DNA from: Emydura subglobosa
Taxonomy: Eukaryota > Chordata > Testudines > Chelidae
Assembly: GCA_007922225.1 (NCBI GenBank)
Contig: ML679995.1
Span: forward strand, 2,061,928 to 2,125,927
Length of the DNA: 64,000 nucleotides
Reading direction: 5' to 3'
Shown: piece by piece, positions 35,325 to 47,345 of the stretch
Layout of the letters: every line of letters begins with the position of its first letter
How positions within the stretch are numbered: position 1 is the stretch's first letter
Program-made: the position numbers and the translations under genes
The notes under the pieces: model-generated
The model's input: only the letters and a program-made list of their open reading frames with translations
What the model was told of the DNA's origin: nothing
The model's database searches: none

Positions 35325-35480
35325 CAGTGGTCCTTTGGGCTAGGTCCTGCACATACACACAGTGAGAGAATCCCTGCCCCGAAGATCTCACAATCTACAC
35401 GGACAAAGGCTGTAGAAAATGATACCGTATTATTATCCACGTTCCACAGCCGGGGAGCCGAGGCCCAGCGAGGTCAAGGG
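35325..35480 (+). mobile_element. MIR/L3-type element, left part of a split copy
   Basis: It opens with GGGCTAGGTCCTGCACATAC. CCCTGCCCCGAAGATCTCAC and ATTATTATCCACGTTCCAC follow. It is interrupted at AAGGG (35476-35480) and resumes at 35714. Confidence 0.75.
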
Positions 35481-35713
35481 CGTGTCTGCACGAGCACTTC
35501 CCGCGCGGTGAGCCGAGGGGTAGATCTACAGTACTCCAGTGCACTAACCGTCTGGCTGGACGCGGCCGATTCAAACCGCAGTACGGCCCCGCGCACTCGG
35601 GAACTTAGTGCGCGTCAGCAGGTCCCCTCAGACAGATAGGGCAGAGGACTCCGGAGCACTGTAGGTTTAAACCCCCGCTTGCTGTGCAGGACGTGCTCGC
35701 GGGGGCTTTGTGT
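35481..35713. mobile_element. Short DNA transposon inserted in a MIR
   Basis: A 233-base insert flanked by a direct repeat AAGGG (35476-35480 and 35714-35718). Its ends are partly complementary: it begins CGTGTCTGCACGAGCAC, and a GTGCAGGACGTGCTCGCGGG segment lies near the right end. Removing it restores a continuous MIR reading into CACACAGGGAGTCTG. No coding capacity. Confidence 0.65.
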
Positions 35714-35805
35714 AAGGGCACACAGGGAGTCTGCAGCAGTGCTGGGAGCTGAATCCACATCTCCTGGATCCCAGCCCAGTGCCCATCCTGCCTCTCCTGG
35801 TGTAG
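35714..35805 (+). mobile_element. MIR/L3-type element, right part of the split copy
   Basis: CACACAGGGAGTCTGCAGCA leads into the CTGAATCCACATCTCCTGG tail and a CCCAGTGCCCATCCTGCC end. It is continuous with 35325-35480 once the insert is removed. Confidence 0.75.
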
Positions 35806-37910
35806 TCAGCTCTGTCCTCCTGTTCCCACGACCAACAGAGCTCCTTTACGGCTCTGGCCTAGCACAGAGAACAGCAACGTCTCTAGCTCTGAGACACAGA
35901 GAACAGTGGAGGGATTGGAAAATATCAGCTGCAAAGAGGCGGAAAGATGGAGTGTTTCCCTCTGATTAACTCCCTCCCCTCTGCGAGATCCAGATGTACC
36001 GCAAGTCTCATGAACAGGGCGTGATTGTTATTTTGGTGCCAGGTCGACAGCGCTAGACTTCGGCGTCCTCTGTTTGTTCTCTATCAGGGCTATGGAAGCT
36101 CCTGTATGACAGCCCCACGAACGTGCCCTTCCCTGGGCAAGGACTGAGTTCATTCTGCACGGCCCAGCCAGACCCTGGCCCCTCTGCTGACAGCACCAAC
36201 CCTGGGCTGGGTACCTGACTGCAGGGCCCTGGTTCTCAGAGGCGCTCGCTCTCCTACGAGAGTGCGCCTGTCCCCCCATTTGTGCAGGTCCTCCTGTGCG
36301 GAGAGGCTGCATTTCAGCAGTGCCGTGCGGCCGCTCTGTGGAGCCCGCTGGGTCCTTTTGGGTGACCAGCACGGTGGGCCGGACGCTGTTATTTGCACTG
36401 ATGATGGTGATTATTTTGTACGGAGACAGCCGGACGATCCCCCCTTCCCCCGGTGCTGGCGGCTGAGGCGAGGACAGCAGGCTGCCGCTCCGCTCTGGCT
36501 CGGTACGGTGCACCTGTGGGGGCGGCATTAATGAGCTGTATCCTCATTTCAACCCGAACGCTTCCTCTCCTGGCAGCGTCTGTGCTGCCAACTGCTCTGG
36601 TTTTTTCTTTCTGCCTCTGTTATGCAACAGCTCCCAGACACCGGCCGCCACACGGGAAGGCTCCCAGGCCCTCCTCCCGATTGGCCTTTTCCGCTCACTT
36701 TGATGAGCCGGTCACGGCCTTCGCTCCTTTATCCTCCTCCTCCCCCCGGGTGCAAGCGGTGTGGATGCAGCCCGCGCTGGGTGGCAGGGCGTGTGTGTGT
36801 TCTGCTTCAGCACCAAGACGCCCAGCTGCAGATTTCAGCCAGTCGCGCCTTGAGACATCTGAACCTGGACTGGACCAATCCCTAGAGATTAAAGGATGGG
36901 AGACAGTCCTGCCCGGCCCCGGGCGGGAGGCCCTACCAGGGCTTCACCAGCTCTCACCTGCAGGCTCGGTGATGCCCTGGGCGTGGACGGATAAGGCCCG
37001 ATATGTCTGTATCATTGTCTAGCTCCTAGGATGCGAGACCTCGATGGCTTCAAATGAAAATCCTGGTTCTGAACCTCCCCCTCCCCCCGACATTTTGGGA
37101 AAGCTGGGAGCCAGACCTGCATTGCTGGTTACTGCTCCGCGTTACAGCAGCAGTGCGGTGCTGTGCCGAGCACAGCCATGACACATCCCACGCACGAGGG
37201 TGAAGTTCACTAGGGACGCAGAGGCCGGCACGTGACTCTCTGCTTCGTTCTCTCTCTCGTCACAAGCTTCTCTAGCCCGTGACGAACACAGAATTCTCCC
37301 CGGGCTCCGAAGAGCACCAGGAGTTGGGTTTAAGGCTGGAAGGGGGCTGGGCTGCCGGGGGCTGCAGGCCATGCCTGGAGAAGAGAGCGCTCTGGGACGA
37401 GTCGCTGATGCATTATTCATAGGCATTTCTAAGGGGCTCATCATCACAGTGTCTGAGTGTACTGCAAAATTCAGACACTCGGCCAGGGTTGCTCAGCTAA
37501 TAGGGAGCGCGGCGTTGACCGTCCCCAGCTTGGAGAAGCTTCCTGTGTGTTTTTGGTGCATCTCAGAACCCGGCGCCGCTTACAGTGCCGGCGAAGTGAG
37601 AGCGAGGTGAATAAATTGCCCTGCTCTTGCCGGCTGTAACGCCCGGGCCAGGTGCGTGGGAAGGAAGGGCCTGACCAGGAGATGGAGGGGCACGAACGTT
37701 CATTTCACTCTGATACTGGTGCTTGAGCTGTTAGGATTGGCCACAGTCTGGGTCTGTGGCACGTTCCCTGCGACTAGCTGGCTGCTCTGGGTCCATCCCC
37801 GGCTGTTTTCCCAGCAGCTCCCCAGGACGGGCAGAGGCTGAAGTGTGACATCCCAGGGCAGAGAAGCTAGAGAACTGAGACTGCCTGCTGGCACGCTGCA
37901 GAATGATCCC

Positions 37911-37945
37911 GGCGCACAGCACAGCACAGCACAGCAAAGCGCAGC
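37911..37945 (+). repeat. ACAGC-type pentanucleotide repeat
   Basis: Five or six degenerate copies of GCACA/CACAG in a row, ending AAGCGCAGCGCGG. A short simple repeat with no context. Confidence 0.7.
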
Positions 37946-38424
37946 GCGGTCTGCAGCTCTCCCCGCTGCGGGGCAGAACGGGCGGGTCCGACACACTCCG
38001 TCCCCGCTCGTGGGAGTGAGTCACTGTCGCCCACCACTGCAGGAGCTTTCCTGCTCCTGCTGCCTGAGGGGCTCCGCGCTGGGCCTCCCTTGTCACCCAG
38101 CCTCCGCAGCTCCGCAGGGACAGAATTAAAGTTCTAGCACAAACTCCCCTGAGCCTTCTTTGGGCCCCTGCCCTGCCTGTCAGCAGGTCCATTGCCAGAG
38201 AGAGCAGCTGCGGGTCGCTGTCTTTGCTGCTCTGTTCAGAGACCATTCAGCCAGAAGCAGTGGCCAGCTCCTTGCCCTGCGCCCTAGGGACTCTCACCCA
38301 GCATCAGGATCAAAGCACAGCGCCAACCCCTAGGGCAGGCAGGAGGAGGAGATGCAACAAGAAAACTGACACTGAGTCAGGAGAGAGAACTTGGGAGCCT
38401 GGGGCATCTGGGTGCGGGACTTAA

Positions 38425-40401
38425 TGAATCAAGGATGGGCGATATCGTGAATGCCAGTCAGCATGGGTGTATGGCAAACAGATCCTGTCCGACTGACTCG
38501 GTGTCCTTTTCTGATGCAATTACGAGTTTGGTTGATGAAGGTCATAGGCTGAGGCAAGATACTTGGATTTCTGCAGACCCTTTGCCTTGGCGCCACGTGG
38601 CGCTTTGATTACACAACTGAAATGATACAGAATGAACACGGCACACATTCAATGGGCTAAAAACTGGATAACTGATAGGTCTCAGAACAGTAACTGGAAA
38701 TGGGGGATCATTACTGAGCAGCTCCGGTTCCAATACGGCCCCACAGGGACCAGTTCTCGGCCACCTGCTATTTAACATTTTTATCAATGACTTGGAAGAA
38801 ACCAAAGATCGTCCCTGATAAAGTTTGCAGACAGCACAGAAAGTGGGGGAGTGACAGATAATTCAGAGGACACGTGTCACGGGGTACGTCCACCCCATTC
38901 CCCGTAGCGTGGGTTGAGGAGTGTGGCAGTCCCGCGGTGAGAGCGTGTCTGATTGTCCTGGGGCAGAGTTGATATGGATACCCGGGGGCTTAGGGCTGGG
39001 TGGCCCAGTAGTCAGAGTTGGGGGCCTGCCACCACGGAGGGGGGAAGGGTGGGCGCGATGGCTGGGGTAGGGGGACCTGGTCCCTCCCTATCCACCGAGT
39101 CCCAGCCCAGGGCCCTGGCAGTGGCAAGGTGCTCACCCTGAGTCAGTGGGGGATCCACCTGCAACGCGCTGACTCTTCCTGGGGATCACGGCTATTTGCC
39201 CCCTCCCTGGGCTGCTTCCTATCCTGTCTCCTGATGTGGTGGTCCTGGGTCCTCGGGGCTTCCGGGCTCCTCAGCATGCATAGTCCCCTGAGACTCTGAC
39301 TCTGGTTGGGGGTCTGGACACGCCAGGGATCCTGCCTGGTTCTCTGGCTGCCACGGGCAAGAGCCACAGCGGTTCCTGGGCTGGAGCCTCCAGCGAACGT
39401 CCTTCCTCCTCTGTGGTCAGCCTAGACTGAGCTGGGCTGTTCCCTTTTATACTGAGGCAGCAGCTGGAGCATGCCCAGCACGGCCGGGGGGCAGGATTCC
39501 CATCGCCCATCGTGGTATGTTGAACCTTCTCGGGCCAGTGCGGGTAGGTGATCAGATAGCAAGTGTGAGAAATCAGGGTGGGGCGGAGGGTAATAGGCAC
39601 CTATATGAGACAAAGCCCCGAATAGCAGGACTGTCCCCATAAAATCCGGACATCTGGTACCCCAAGTGTGTGTATGTCCACCCCATCGCAACAGGCCACG
39701 GATTCAGAGTGGGCTGGATTATTTAGTAGGCTGAGTGCAAGAATCCTGGTGGATAATCAGCTGAGCACGCGCTGCCAGTGTGACGCTGGGGCCAGAAGGG
39801 CTAATGCGATTCTTTGGTACACAAAGAGGGGATGCTCGGGTCGGAGCAGAGAGGTTCTTTCACCTCTGTGTCTGGCGCTGGTGCGACCGCCGCTGGCGTC
39901 CTGTGTCCAGGGCTGGTGCCCACCGTTCGAGAAGGATGTGGATAAATTGCAGAGGGGTCAGAGAATGATGGAAGGATTGGACAGCCCGCCTGATAGTGAC
40001 AGACTCCAGGAGTTCAAGTTATGTCGCTTACCACGGAGAAGGTCACGGGGTGACTCGCTCACAGTCTGTAAGTACCTGCCTGGGGAGTGGAAATCTGATC
40101 ATTTCAGCCTAGCAGAGGAAATCGAACCAGACCCAGTGGCTGGAAGCTGAAGCTAGACAAATTCAGGCTGAAAACAGGGCGTGCGTTTTTAACGCTGCTG
40201 GTAATTAATGGTTGGGATCACTCACCAAGCGTGTGGGGGATCCTCCACCCCAGCAATTCCCAGAGCAAGGCTGGATTTGTTACACAAAGATCTGCTCCAG
40301 TTCCAAAAGGGAACGATGTGGGGGAAGTTGTCTGGCCTGTGTTCTACCGGAGGTCAGATGAGGTGACCCCGGTCGTCCCTTCTGGCCTTGGAATCTGTGA
40401 A
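38425..40401 (+). mobile_element. CR1 LINE copy interrupted by an LTR
   Basis: The left segment (38425-38874) has a CR1 reverse transcriptase block, readable near 38755-38800 as [12 protein letters not shown]. After an 819-base insert, the right segment (39694-40401) continues with HRSRRMWINC-like and PLCLALVRPPLASCVQGW phrases. It finishes with the usual CR1 3' end, near GTCCCTTCTGGCCTTGGAAT. Both parts are on the same strand and collinear. The reading frames are badly worn. Confidence 0.88.
38875..39693 (-). mobile_element. LTR (probably solo) nested in CR1
   Basis: Read on the minus strand, the insert begins TGTTGCGATGGGGTGG and ends CCCCGTGACA, so it has TG...CA ends. A TATAAAA box lies at 39445-39451 (complement). 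The flanks GGACACG (38868-38874) and GGCCACG (39694-39700) form an imperfect 7-base direct repeat, and removing the insert rejoins the CR1 text. I see no internal genes. Whether it is ERV or Gypsy-type is not decided by the sequence. Confidence 0.72.
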
Positions 40402-41054
40402 ACTGCCGCAGAGAGAATGAAATGGGGCCTTCAGAACATCACGGCCATCGGGCGGCTCTCCTCTGCAGACTGGGCGGCACGGTGAGGCCGTGATCTGCTA
40501 CTGGTTCTGCAGCCCGGCTGGTGGTTTGAGGAGGCCGACATGAAGTGGCCAGGAAAGCCAAGGAGCAGGCGACAGCCTGGTGAATCGGCCAGTGAGGCAG
40601 TTTGCTAGCGTTTTGCTAGCGTTTTCTCTTGTGTCTCTGGCACACAAACCCCCTGGGCCATGCAGTCTCAGAAGCAGACACACCTCCTGCCCTGCGAATG
40701 GGTGAGTCTCCCCAAAGGAGCAACCGCCTGGACTCACAATGGGCTGAACCCTGAGCGGTGCTGAGCGCCCGCAGCCCCTGTTGGCATCTGCGGGGGGTGC
40801 TGGATTCAGAGACTACTGGTGAGTGGCCCAGCTTCACTGGCAATGGCCTGAGAGGAGGAAATTCAGCAGACATGCCTGAGAATCGGCCCCTTTGGCTCCT
40901 GCCTCCCTCCTTGGTGTCATCCTTTCCTCCCCCGTTGGCCTGGCCACGTCCGACTCTGCATGCAGGTGCTCACGCCTCCTGTAAGGCCTGGCAGCGCTCA
41001 CCCCCCTTCGGACTCAGAGATGGGGTAATCATGTCCACCCCGAGGGGCCTTGAA

Positions 41055-41275
41055 AAGTCCGTCTCCACTGCCGCGCGCCTCTCAGCCAGGCTGCAGAGAC
41101 TCAGACAAGTGGGGCTGGGGCTGAAAGTGGCCGTGTGGATGTCGCAGCTCGGACGCAGACTCGGTCTAGCCGCCTGAGCCCAGCCCCAGGGGTGGGGTGA
41201 GCGTGAGAACTGAGCTGCAGTGTCCACACTGCTATTTTCAGCGTGCTGGCTCAGCCCTGCTAGTGCGAGTCTGTT
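41055..41275. mobile_element. Worn palindromic MITE
   Basis: The left part, AGTCCGTCTCCACTGCC, and the right part, GCAGTGTCCACACTGCTATT, echo the TCTACACTGCA ends and inner arms of the element at 34301. Similarity is low and the limits are uncertain. Confidence 0.35.
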
Positions 41276-43385
41276 TGCCCTGACTCCCTGACTCCCCTAG
41301 AGAGGGTTCGGGGAGGATGGGGCCCAGTTAGCAAGTGCGAGGCTCTGGATAGGCAGGGGGAGAGGTGAATGACCTAGACTGGCGCAGAAAGGCTGCTGCG
41401 GCCAGAGAAGCCGATTAGGATGAACAAAAGGCTAATGGCTGGGTTTGGAACAGTGGCTGCTGCTGCTGTGAGCTGAATAGAGATTTCTGCCTGAATTCTT
41501 CTTGAACAAAAGGTCAGCACCATTCACCAGCGCAATGGTGCTCATTACCGGAGCATTCGCTTATTGCAGGTTCCCTGCTTTGGGGGCGAAAACGCAGCTC
41601 TCAGCCCTCTTCTGTTTGCCAGCTGCGGGGTCACATCTGCAGCGGTTCCAGAAACTAATCACCATCATCAGGCTCCGTCACACGGGGAGTCTGACTGTGG
41701 CTGTTCGGAGCTGAACTCTTCCCAGGCCAGCCGCGCGGGAGGCGTGTGCCGCTGTCTCTCAAAAGCTGTTCTCCTTAGAACTGAAGTAAGGTCTCAGGCT
41801 GGATGATATCAGAGGCCCAAGTTATTGCTGGTCTCTGTGCGGATCAGACACCAGCAAGCAGGCGTCAGCTGGCAGATGGTCCAGTCCCTTCCCAGCACGG
41901 CTGGACAGGAGGTTGGCCCTGCGGTCTGAGCAAGACTTCGCTTCGTGGCGGAGGCTATCGTCCGGTCTGTGCCAGGCAGTTAAGAAATGCAAGCCCAGTG
42001 CTGAAGAGGGGTACAGTGGGCCAGGGAAATGAGGACACAGATAGGCAAGGGCCAGGCGAGGGGCTAGCAGAGGGTGGAGCCCGTGGCTTTGAGCGAGCGA
42101 AGCTCAAACCGCTTCCCCTGAGCTGGACAACCTGTTAGCGCGCTTGCCTTTGCACAGCCAGACACCAAGCTGTGTGATTGTGTCAGCATCTGGGTTGAGA
42201 CTGGACAAGGTGTGGGACCCAAAGGCGTTGCCTGGACTCACATGTCTCTCCTGTGGAGTCCTATAGCCTGGCGTGTGGAAGAGAGCCGTCCACGGAGGCT
42301 GCACAGACCTATGGGGCCCCTGGTGCTCCAGAAGGAGATGGAAAAACTCCCTAATGCAGCCAGCCAATTGTGCAGCGCTGCCCCTGGGGGAAGAGGGGTC
42401 CCTCCTGCAGCCCTGCACCCACTAGCCCAGCTTCAGAGCTTAGAGAGCACAGATCTGTGTCCCCACCCGCCACATGCCTGCAGGGGAGACCATCTAGGAT
42501 AGTAAAGGGCAGTTTCTTCAGCGTGACAGGGTAACAATCCACAGCCAACTTCGCCCCGGCGCACCCGCCCGCCCAGGGGGGAGTCAGCACGGGCACGCTG
42601 CGGGTGTAGTGTGTGTGATTGTGTTCTCCCGCCAGCGCTGGCTTCAGAGAGCGTAAGAGCTTGCTGCGTGGACTGGCAGACGTCAGTCCTGTAGCTCCTG
42701 TAGTTTTTGGTATGGAAGAGCCCAAGTTCTGGCACCTTGCCGTGGCCATAAGCGTCTCAGAGAGCAGAGGTAGGCATGCAGGTGCCCAGTGCAGACGGAC
42801 ACTCGGGGGCCGTGGAGACAGCCAAGGACTGGCTGCAGAATGAGATGGGTTCCCGCGCAGGAGGGCTGAGTCAGTGCCAACTGCCAAAGCGCCCGTCGGG
42901 GCAGACCAGGAGCGGCTGCAAGAGGGAGATGAAAGTGTACGTTGTCACCAGGAGGATTTGTCTGCAGAGCAGCTGTCCGATGGCCCTGCAGCGACCCCCC
43001 CTTTGTGCCTGTCTTTCTGGACTAGGAAGGGTGCCCGTCAGTGGAGCTGCCCTAGCTAAAGGAGGGGCACCTTCTTCTGGGGAAGGGGAAGCGCTAGGCC
43101 AGTATCCCGGGGAGAGCTGTGCACATGGCATGCCATGCCAGCTGGCGTGCTGTAACGTGACGCCGTGCTGTGGGGAGGCTGTCGGGTGAGGGGGTGGTGG
43201 GAGGAGACGGGATGTTTTCCCGGGCACCTCATGGAGACTTAAAAAAGAAATCGTTCTAGGAAAGGAAATGAGCAGAATCCACTTGTCCCCACCCTCTGCG
43301 GAGCTCCTCCAGAACCCAGACAGAGTTATTTAAGGGCACTCCGACACGGCCTCGCTGCTTCGAAGAGCAGTCACTCTGGGGAGGC

Positions 43386-43472
43386 CTTCCTTCCTTCCTG
43401 CATTCCTGCATTCCTTCCTTCCTTTCTTTCTTTTTTTCTCTTTCTTTCTTTCTTTCTTTCTCACATTTGCTT
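43386..43472 (+). repeat. CCTT/CTTT pyrimidine tract
   Basis: A run of CCTT and CTTT tetranucleotides, with two CTGCATTC interruptions at its left part. It is almost pure pyrimidine over its right 60 bases and so could form triplex DNA. Confidence 0.85.
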
Positions 43473-43507
43473 GTTCTTTCGTTTGTTTATTCTTTGCTTC
43501 AGAGTTA

Positions 43508-43660
43508 AGTGTGTGTGTGTGTAGTGTACACCTGTGTGTCGTGTGTCCCCGCAGTGTGTGCAATGTGTATGGGTGTGCAGGCTGTCTGCACCTGTGTCTC
43601 AGGAGGTGTGTGCGTTCAGCATTCACACGTGCCATGTGTGGTGTGTTTTTGTGCTTTGTC
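43508..43660 (+). repeat. Degenerate GT-rich tract
   Basis: A short pure GT run at about 43510-43522 followed by about 130 bases enriched in GTGT. Old, eroded microsatellite. Confidence 0.7.
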
Positions 43661-45480
43661 TGGCAGACGAGGTGCAGCGGGTGGGAAGGAAGAAGGCGGC
43701 AGCAGCAGGCCAGGCCTTACTCATCCGAAATGCAGGTGTTTGTTTTCAGGCCACAGTCTCTGGAGTAGCTGCACGGGTGGAACCGGTATCTGCATGAGCA
43801 GATCTAATGCCACCCATCTGCAGGCAGCAGTGCCCGCATGACAGCACCCGCCCCCCACACCTACACTATGCCTATGCCTCTGTGCACGTCTGCACACACA
43901 TGCCATGGAGCGAAAGGACTGAGCCTGTGCGGTTCTAGCCAGCGACGGACAGCGGCTCACACACTGACACTCCAAAGCCATCCTCCTCCTTTGACTGCCA
44001 GATCAGAGATGGGGCCGGTCCCTCACCAGTCCCGCTCTCTCTTCCAGTCGCTGGACGAGCGAGGGAGGCGTCCTGCAGCCCATTGCATGCTTGTCTGGCT
44101 CAGGATCTACCGGAAGAAAGCCAGCCGCGGGAGGCCATCAGCCGGGGCAAGTGTCCCGTGCTCTGCAGCATCTTCACGAGGGCTACGGGTTTGCCGGGGA
44201 GCCAGTGCTTTGGAACGTGTCTCCTGCTGTCAGGCCCCGGGTTGCCCTTGTTTTTGGCCAGGGCAAAGGCCGCCATAGCACCCTGTGGGGTTCGCAGACC
44301 CCCTCCGCTCCCCGCACTGCACGTTGCTGAGCGCTGTCCTCAGGGGCCTCCGGCCAGCACACGTAGGCTGCAGCTCCTCCGCCACAGCCAGCGCCAGCTC
44401 TGCCCCGGCTCCAGAAACCAGTGCGGGGAGCCGGAGGGACACCCGGGGGGGTCGCTGGGGGGAAGGATACCTGGAGAAATTGCTGGGGGTTGGGAGCCAT
44501 GGCGGGATCCCCGAGCACAGTGGCTGTGGGGACGATCACCTGCCAGCTGTGCCGGGGCCAGGCGGCTGGTGCAGAGGCTGCGCTGGGCTCCTGCCCGCTG
44601 CAGGGGCCGGTCCCGGACCCGGGGTGCCTAGTCCCTCGTGCCCACGCACGCTGCCATGGCTAGGGTCTAAGTTCAGCGGGAGCAGCGCTGGCGGGCCAGG
44701 CTGTCACGGCCAGCTCTTGGGGCCAACGGACAGGACAGAGGTGATGCCCTGGCCAGGCCAGCCCCAGAGCCTGTGCTCCCCAGGGGAGCTGCTGCCAGCC
44801 GTGGATCTCAGTTCCCTTCCTCCTCCTGGGGCTGGCAGGAGCTGGGTGCGTGTCAGGGACCAGGGGCTCCGGCTCTGCCCCGGGGCAGCTGGGCGTGGGG
44901 CAGGACGCTGGTTGCTAAGCTGGGGACACACGAGCTGCTAAGCCGGGACTCGGAAACATCAGGCAGGGGCTAGTGCTCTGCAAGCCAGCGTCCACCTTCT
45001 ACGTCAGGGCAACTCGCGTCTGGCTCTGCTTGCCCCAGCCCCAAACAGGGAGCAGAATAACAGGCCCCGGGCCGGGACAGCCTTGGCCCTTCCCTTCCAG
45101 CGACCCTGGATACAGGGAAAATAATCCCTTTCTTGACACGTTTTCAGGACAGCCGTGTTTTCTTGCCCGCTTTTGTGCCGTAAGCTCCCTTGGCGCCTGC
45201 TCCTGCACTGTGAGCTGCGGTTTGGATGTGAGACAAGGCACCCCCGTGTTGGAACTGGGTCTCTGCCTCTGCACAGGCTTCCCAGTGATTCAGTCTGCTT
45301 TTGTGGTCAGCATGAGGTGGCTGAACAGATGGTGGAAGAATCCGGGAAAAGCATCCTGGCTGTTGGGAGACCCTGGAGGGCTGGAGATGGGGGTCCTGCA
45401 GCTAACGACAGGCGTGGGCTTCATGCACTGGTGCACGTCTGTGCACGTGTGTTTGTGTGTCCATGTTTGCACATGCACAT

Positions 45481-46130
45481 AGAATCACAGAATCAGAGCT
45501 GAGGGTTGGAAGGGACCCCAGGAGGTATCTAGTCCCACCCCTGCTCACAGCAGGACCAACCTCAGCTAAATCATCCCAGCCAGGGCTTTGTCAAGCCGGG
45601 CCTTAAAAGCCGCTAAGGATGGAGATTCCACCACTTCCCTGGGTAACCCATTCCAGTGCTTCACCACCCTCCTAGGGAAGTTTCTAATATCCAGCCTAGA
45701 CCTCCCCCACTGCAACTTGAGACCATTGCTCCTTGTTCTGTCATCTGCCACCACTGAGAACAGCCTAGCCCCATCCTCCCTGGAACCCCCTTTCAGGTAG
45801 TTAAAGGCTGCTATCAAATCCCCCCTCATTCTTCTCTTCTGCAGACTAAACAAGCCCAGTTCCCTCAGCCTCTCCTCATAAATCATGTGTTCCAGCCCCC
45901 TCATCATTTTTGTTGCCCTCCGCTGGACTCTCTCCAATTTGTCCATGTCCTTCCTGTAGTGGGGGGCCCAAAACTGGACACAATACTCCAAATGTGGCCT
46001 CACCAATGCCGAATAGAGGGGAATAATCACTTCCTGCGATCTGCTGGCAATGCCCCTACTAATGCAGCTCAATATGCTATTAGCCTTCTTGGCAACCAGG
46101 GCACCCTGCTGACTCCTATCCGCTGTAAAC
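45481..46130 (-). mobile_element. CR1 LINE fragment with an undamaged C-terminal frame
   Basis: The 3' end, AGAATCACAGAATCAGAG, is at the left. The minus strand is open without interruption across 45566-46132 and reads [17 protein letters not shown], then [52 protein letters not shown] and [14 protein letters not shown]. It is the same subfamily as 2833-4143 but less decayed, hence younger. It is 5' truncated and lacks the catalytic part, so it is inactive. Confidence 0.93.
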
Positions 46131-46410
46131 ATCCATGGAGGCGTGTTTCTGCATGAAGACGCGCAGAGCGGTGGGCAAAGGACGTTGGCTGTGTCCAGGG
46201 ATTTGTTACAGTGACATTATCTCTGACAGCATTTTCCTCACGAGCGGAACCTGTGTGTGTGTGGGAGTGTGTACGTGCCTGATGGTGTGCGCTGAGCGTG
46301 CCTGGCTAGAACAGACCACTGCATGAGGGAATTAACTACAGAAGCACTGCCCTTAACACAGTGTTTGTCACTAGAGGAATGAGTGTGCATGTGTGAGCGC
46401 ATGGACATGT

Positions 46411-47119
46411 TGTGATGGAGCGGGCGTTTTTCACATTTTGTCTGAATAGCGTGTGTGCCTCAGTTTCCCCTCTGTGGTGCAGGGTCAGCTAGGGGTGGGG
46501 TGGAAATGCTGGCTACCCTTTGCAGAGAGATCCAGTGAGACTGACGCTTGTCCGTGGGGCCATGCCCATGGGGCGTCCCAGAAGACAATGGCCGCTCCAA
46601 CTGCCCAGACATTTGGCACCTGGCAATCTGCGGGGAACCAGTGGGGTGTAACCAGCTGGGAAACAAAGGACCAAGGAGGGGCCAGGCAGGTTGTTACGTG
46701 TGTGCTGCTGGATGGGGAGGCAGGGGGATAATACGTTTATCTGGGAGTAAAGAAAGAGGGGTCAGGGAGCTCTGGACTCTGGGACTGACCCAAATGGACC
46801 CCGCCGTATCTTTCTGTTCTCCATGTTAAGTAAGGACTTTCTACGCTGTGTCCCAGATCTCTAATAAACCCTCCTGCTGTTCCCCCCCAGCACTGGCTGA
46901 CAGCTGCTCCAGAGTCAGCGCCTCGGGGGAGCCTGGCTCTCTTTGGGGGTGCCAGTCTCCCTCAGGCATCCCGTTCAGGCAGCCTCGCCGCCGGGCGCTC
47001 ACGGCAGCGTGAAGCCGGGGTGCGGAAGACTCCGAGGTTCGGTCCCGGGAGGCGGTGAAGCCAGCTGGCTTACCCCAGTGACGGTGTGAGCTGAAGGGGT
47101 CCTCCCAGGGACTGTCACA
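46411..47119 (+). mobile_element. Solo LTR (copy D, divergent)
   Basis: It begins TGTGATGGAGCGG and ends CTGTCACA, giving inverted TGTGA/TCACA tips. It carries the family phrase GTGTGCCTCAGTTTCCCCTC and a polyadenylation signal AATAAA at 46863-46868. The flanks (CATGT and GAGCC) do not match, so the target duplication is lost or the limits are a few bases off. No internal coding sequence. Confidence 0.72.
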
Positions 47120-47275
47120 GAGCCAGGCAAGAGCACTGGACCTGTGCATGCATGACACACGTGTGTGAGGGTGTGCGTTTGTGTGTTGGCATTTCGGGAG
47201 AGGGCATCAGGAGAAGGTCAGTAAGTCAGGGAAATCACCGCAGAAAGATGGTGTTTTTCTATCAGCGGAGTGGAT

Positions 47276-47345
47276 AAATGTGTGTGTGTGTGTGTCAGCG
47301 TGTGTGTGGGGGCCTGTGTTTGTGTGTGTGTGTGTGTGTGTTTGC
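47276..47345 (+). repeat. GT microsatellite
   Basis: Two GT runs separated by a GCGTGTGTGGGGGCCTGTG spacer. Confidence 0.9.

Larger units (their letters stand above)
40402..45480. other. No gene recognised
   Basis: Mid to high GC. A worn MITE and a pyrimidine-rich microsatellite are the only structured pieces I can name. Several open frames of 100-220 codons exist at 42.3-44.9 kb on both strands, but none has recognisable domains or convincing paired splice sites. Confidence 0.5.

Noticed and set aside
43505..47345. GT tracts as a telomeric or CRISPR-like repeat array
   Set aside because: They are dinucleotide microsatellites; no TTAGGG arrays and no regularly spaced repeats with unique spacers.
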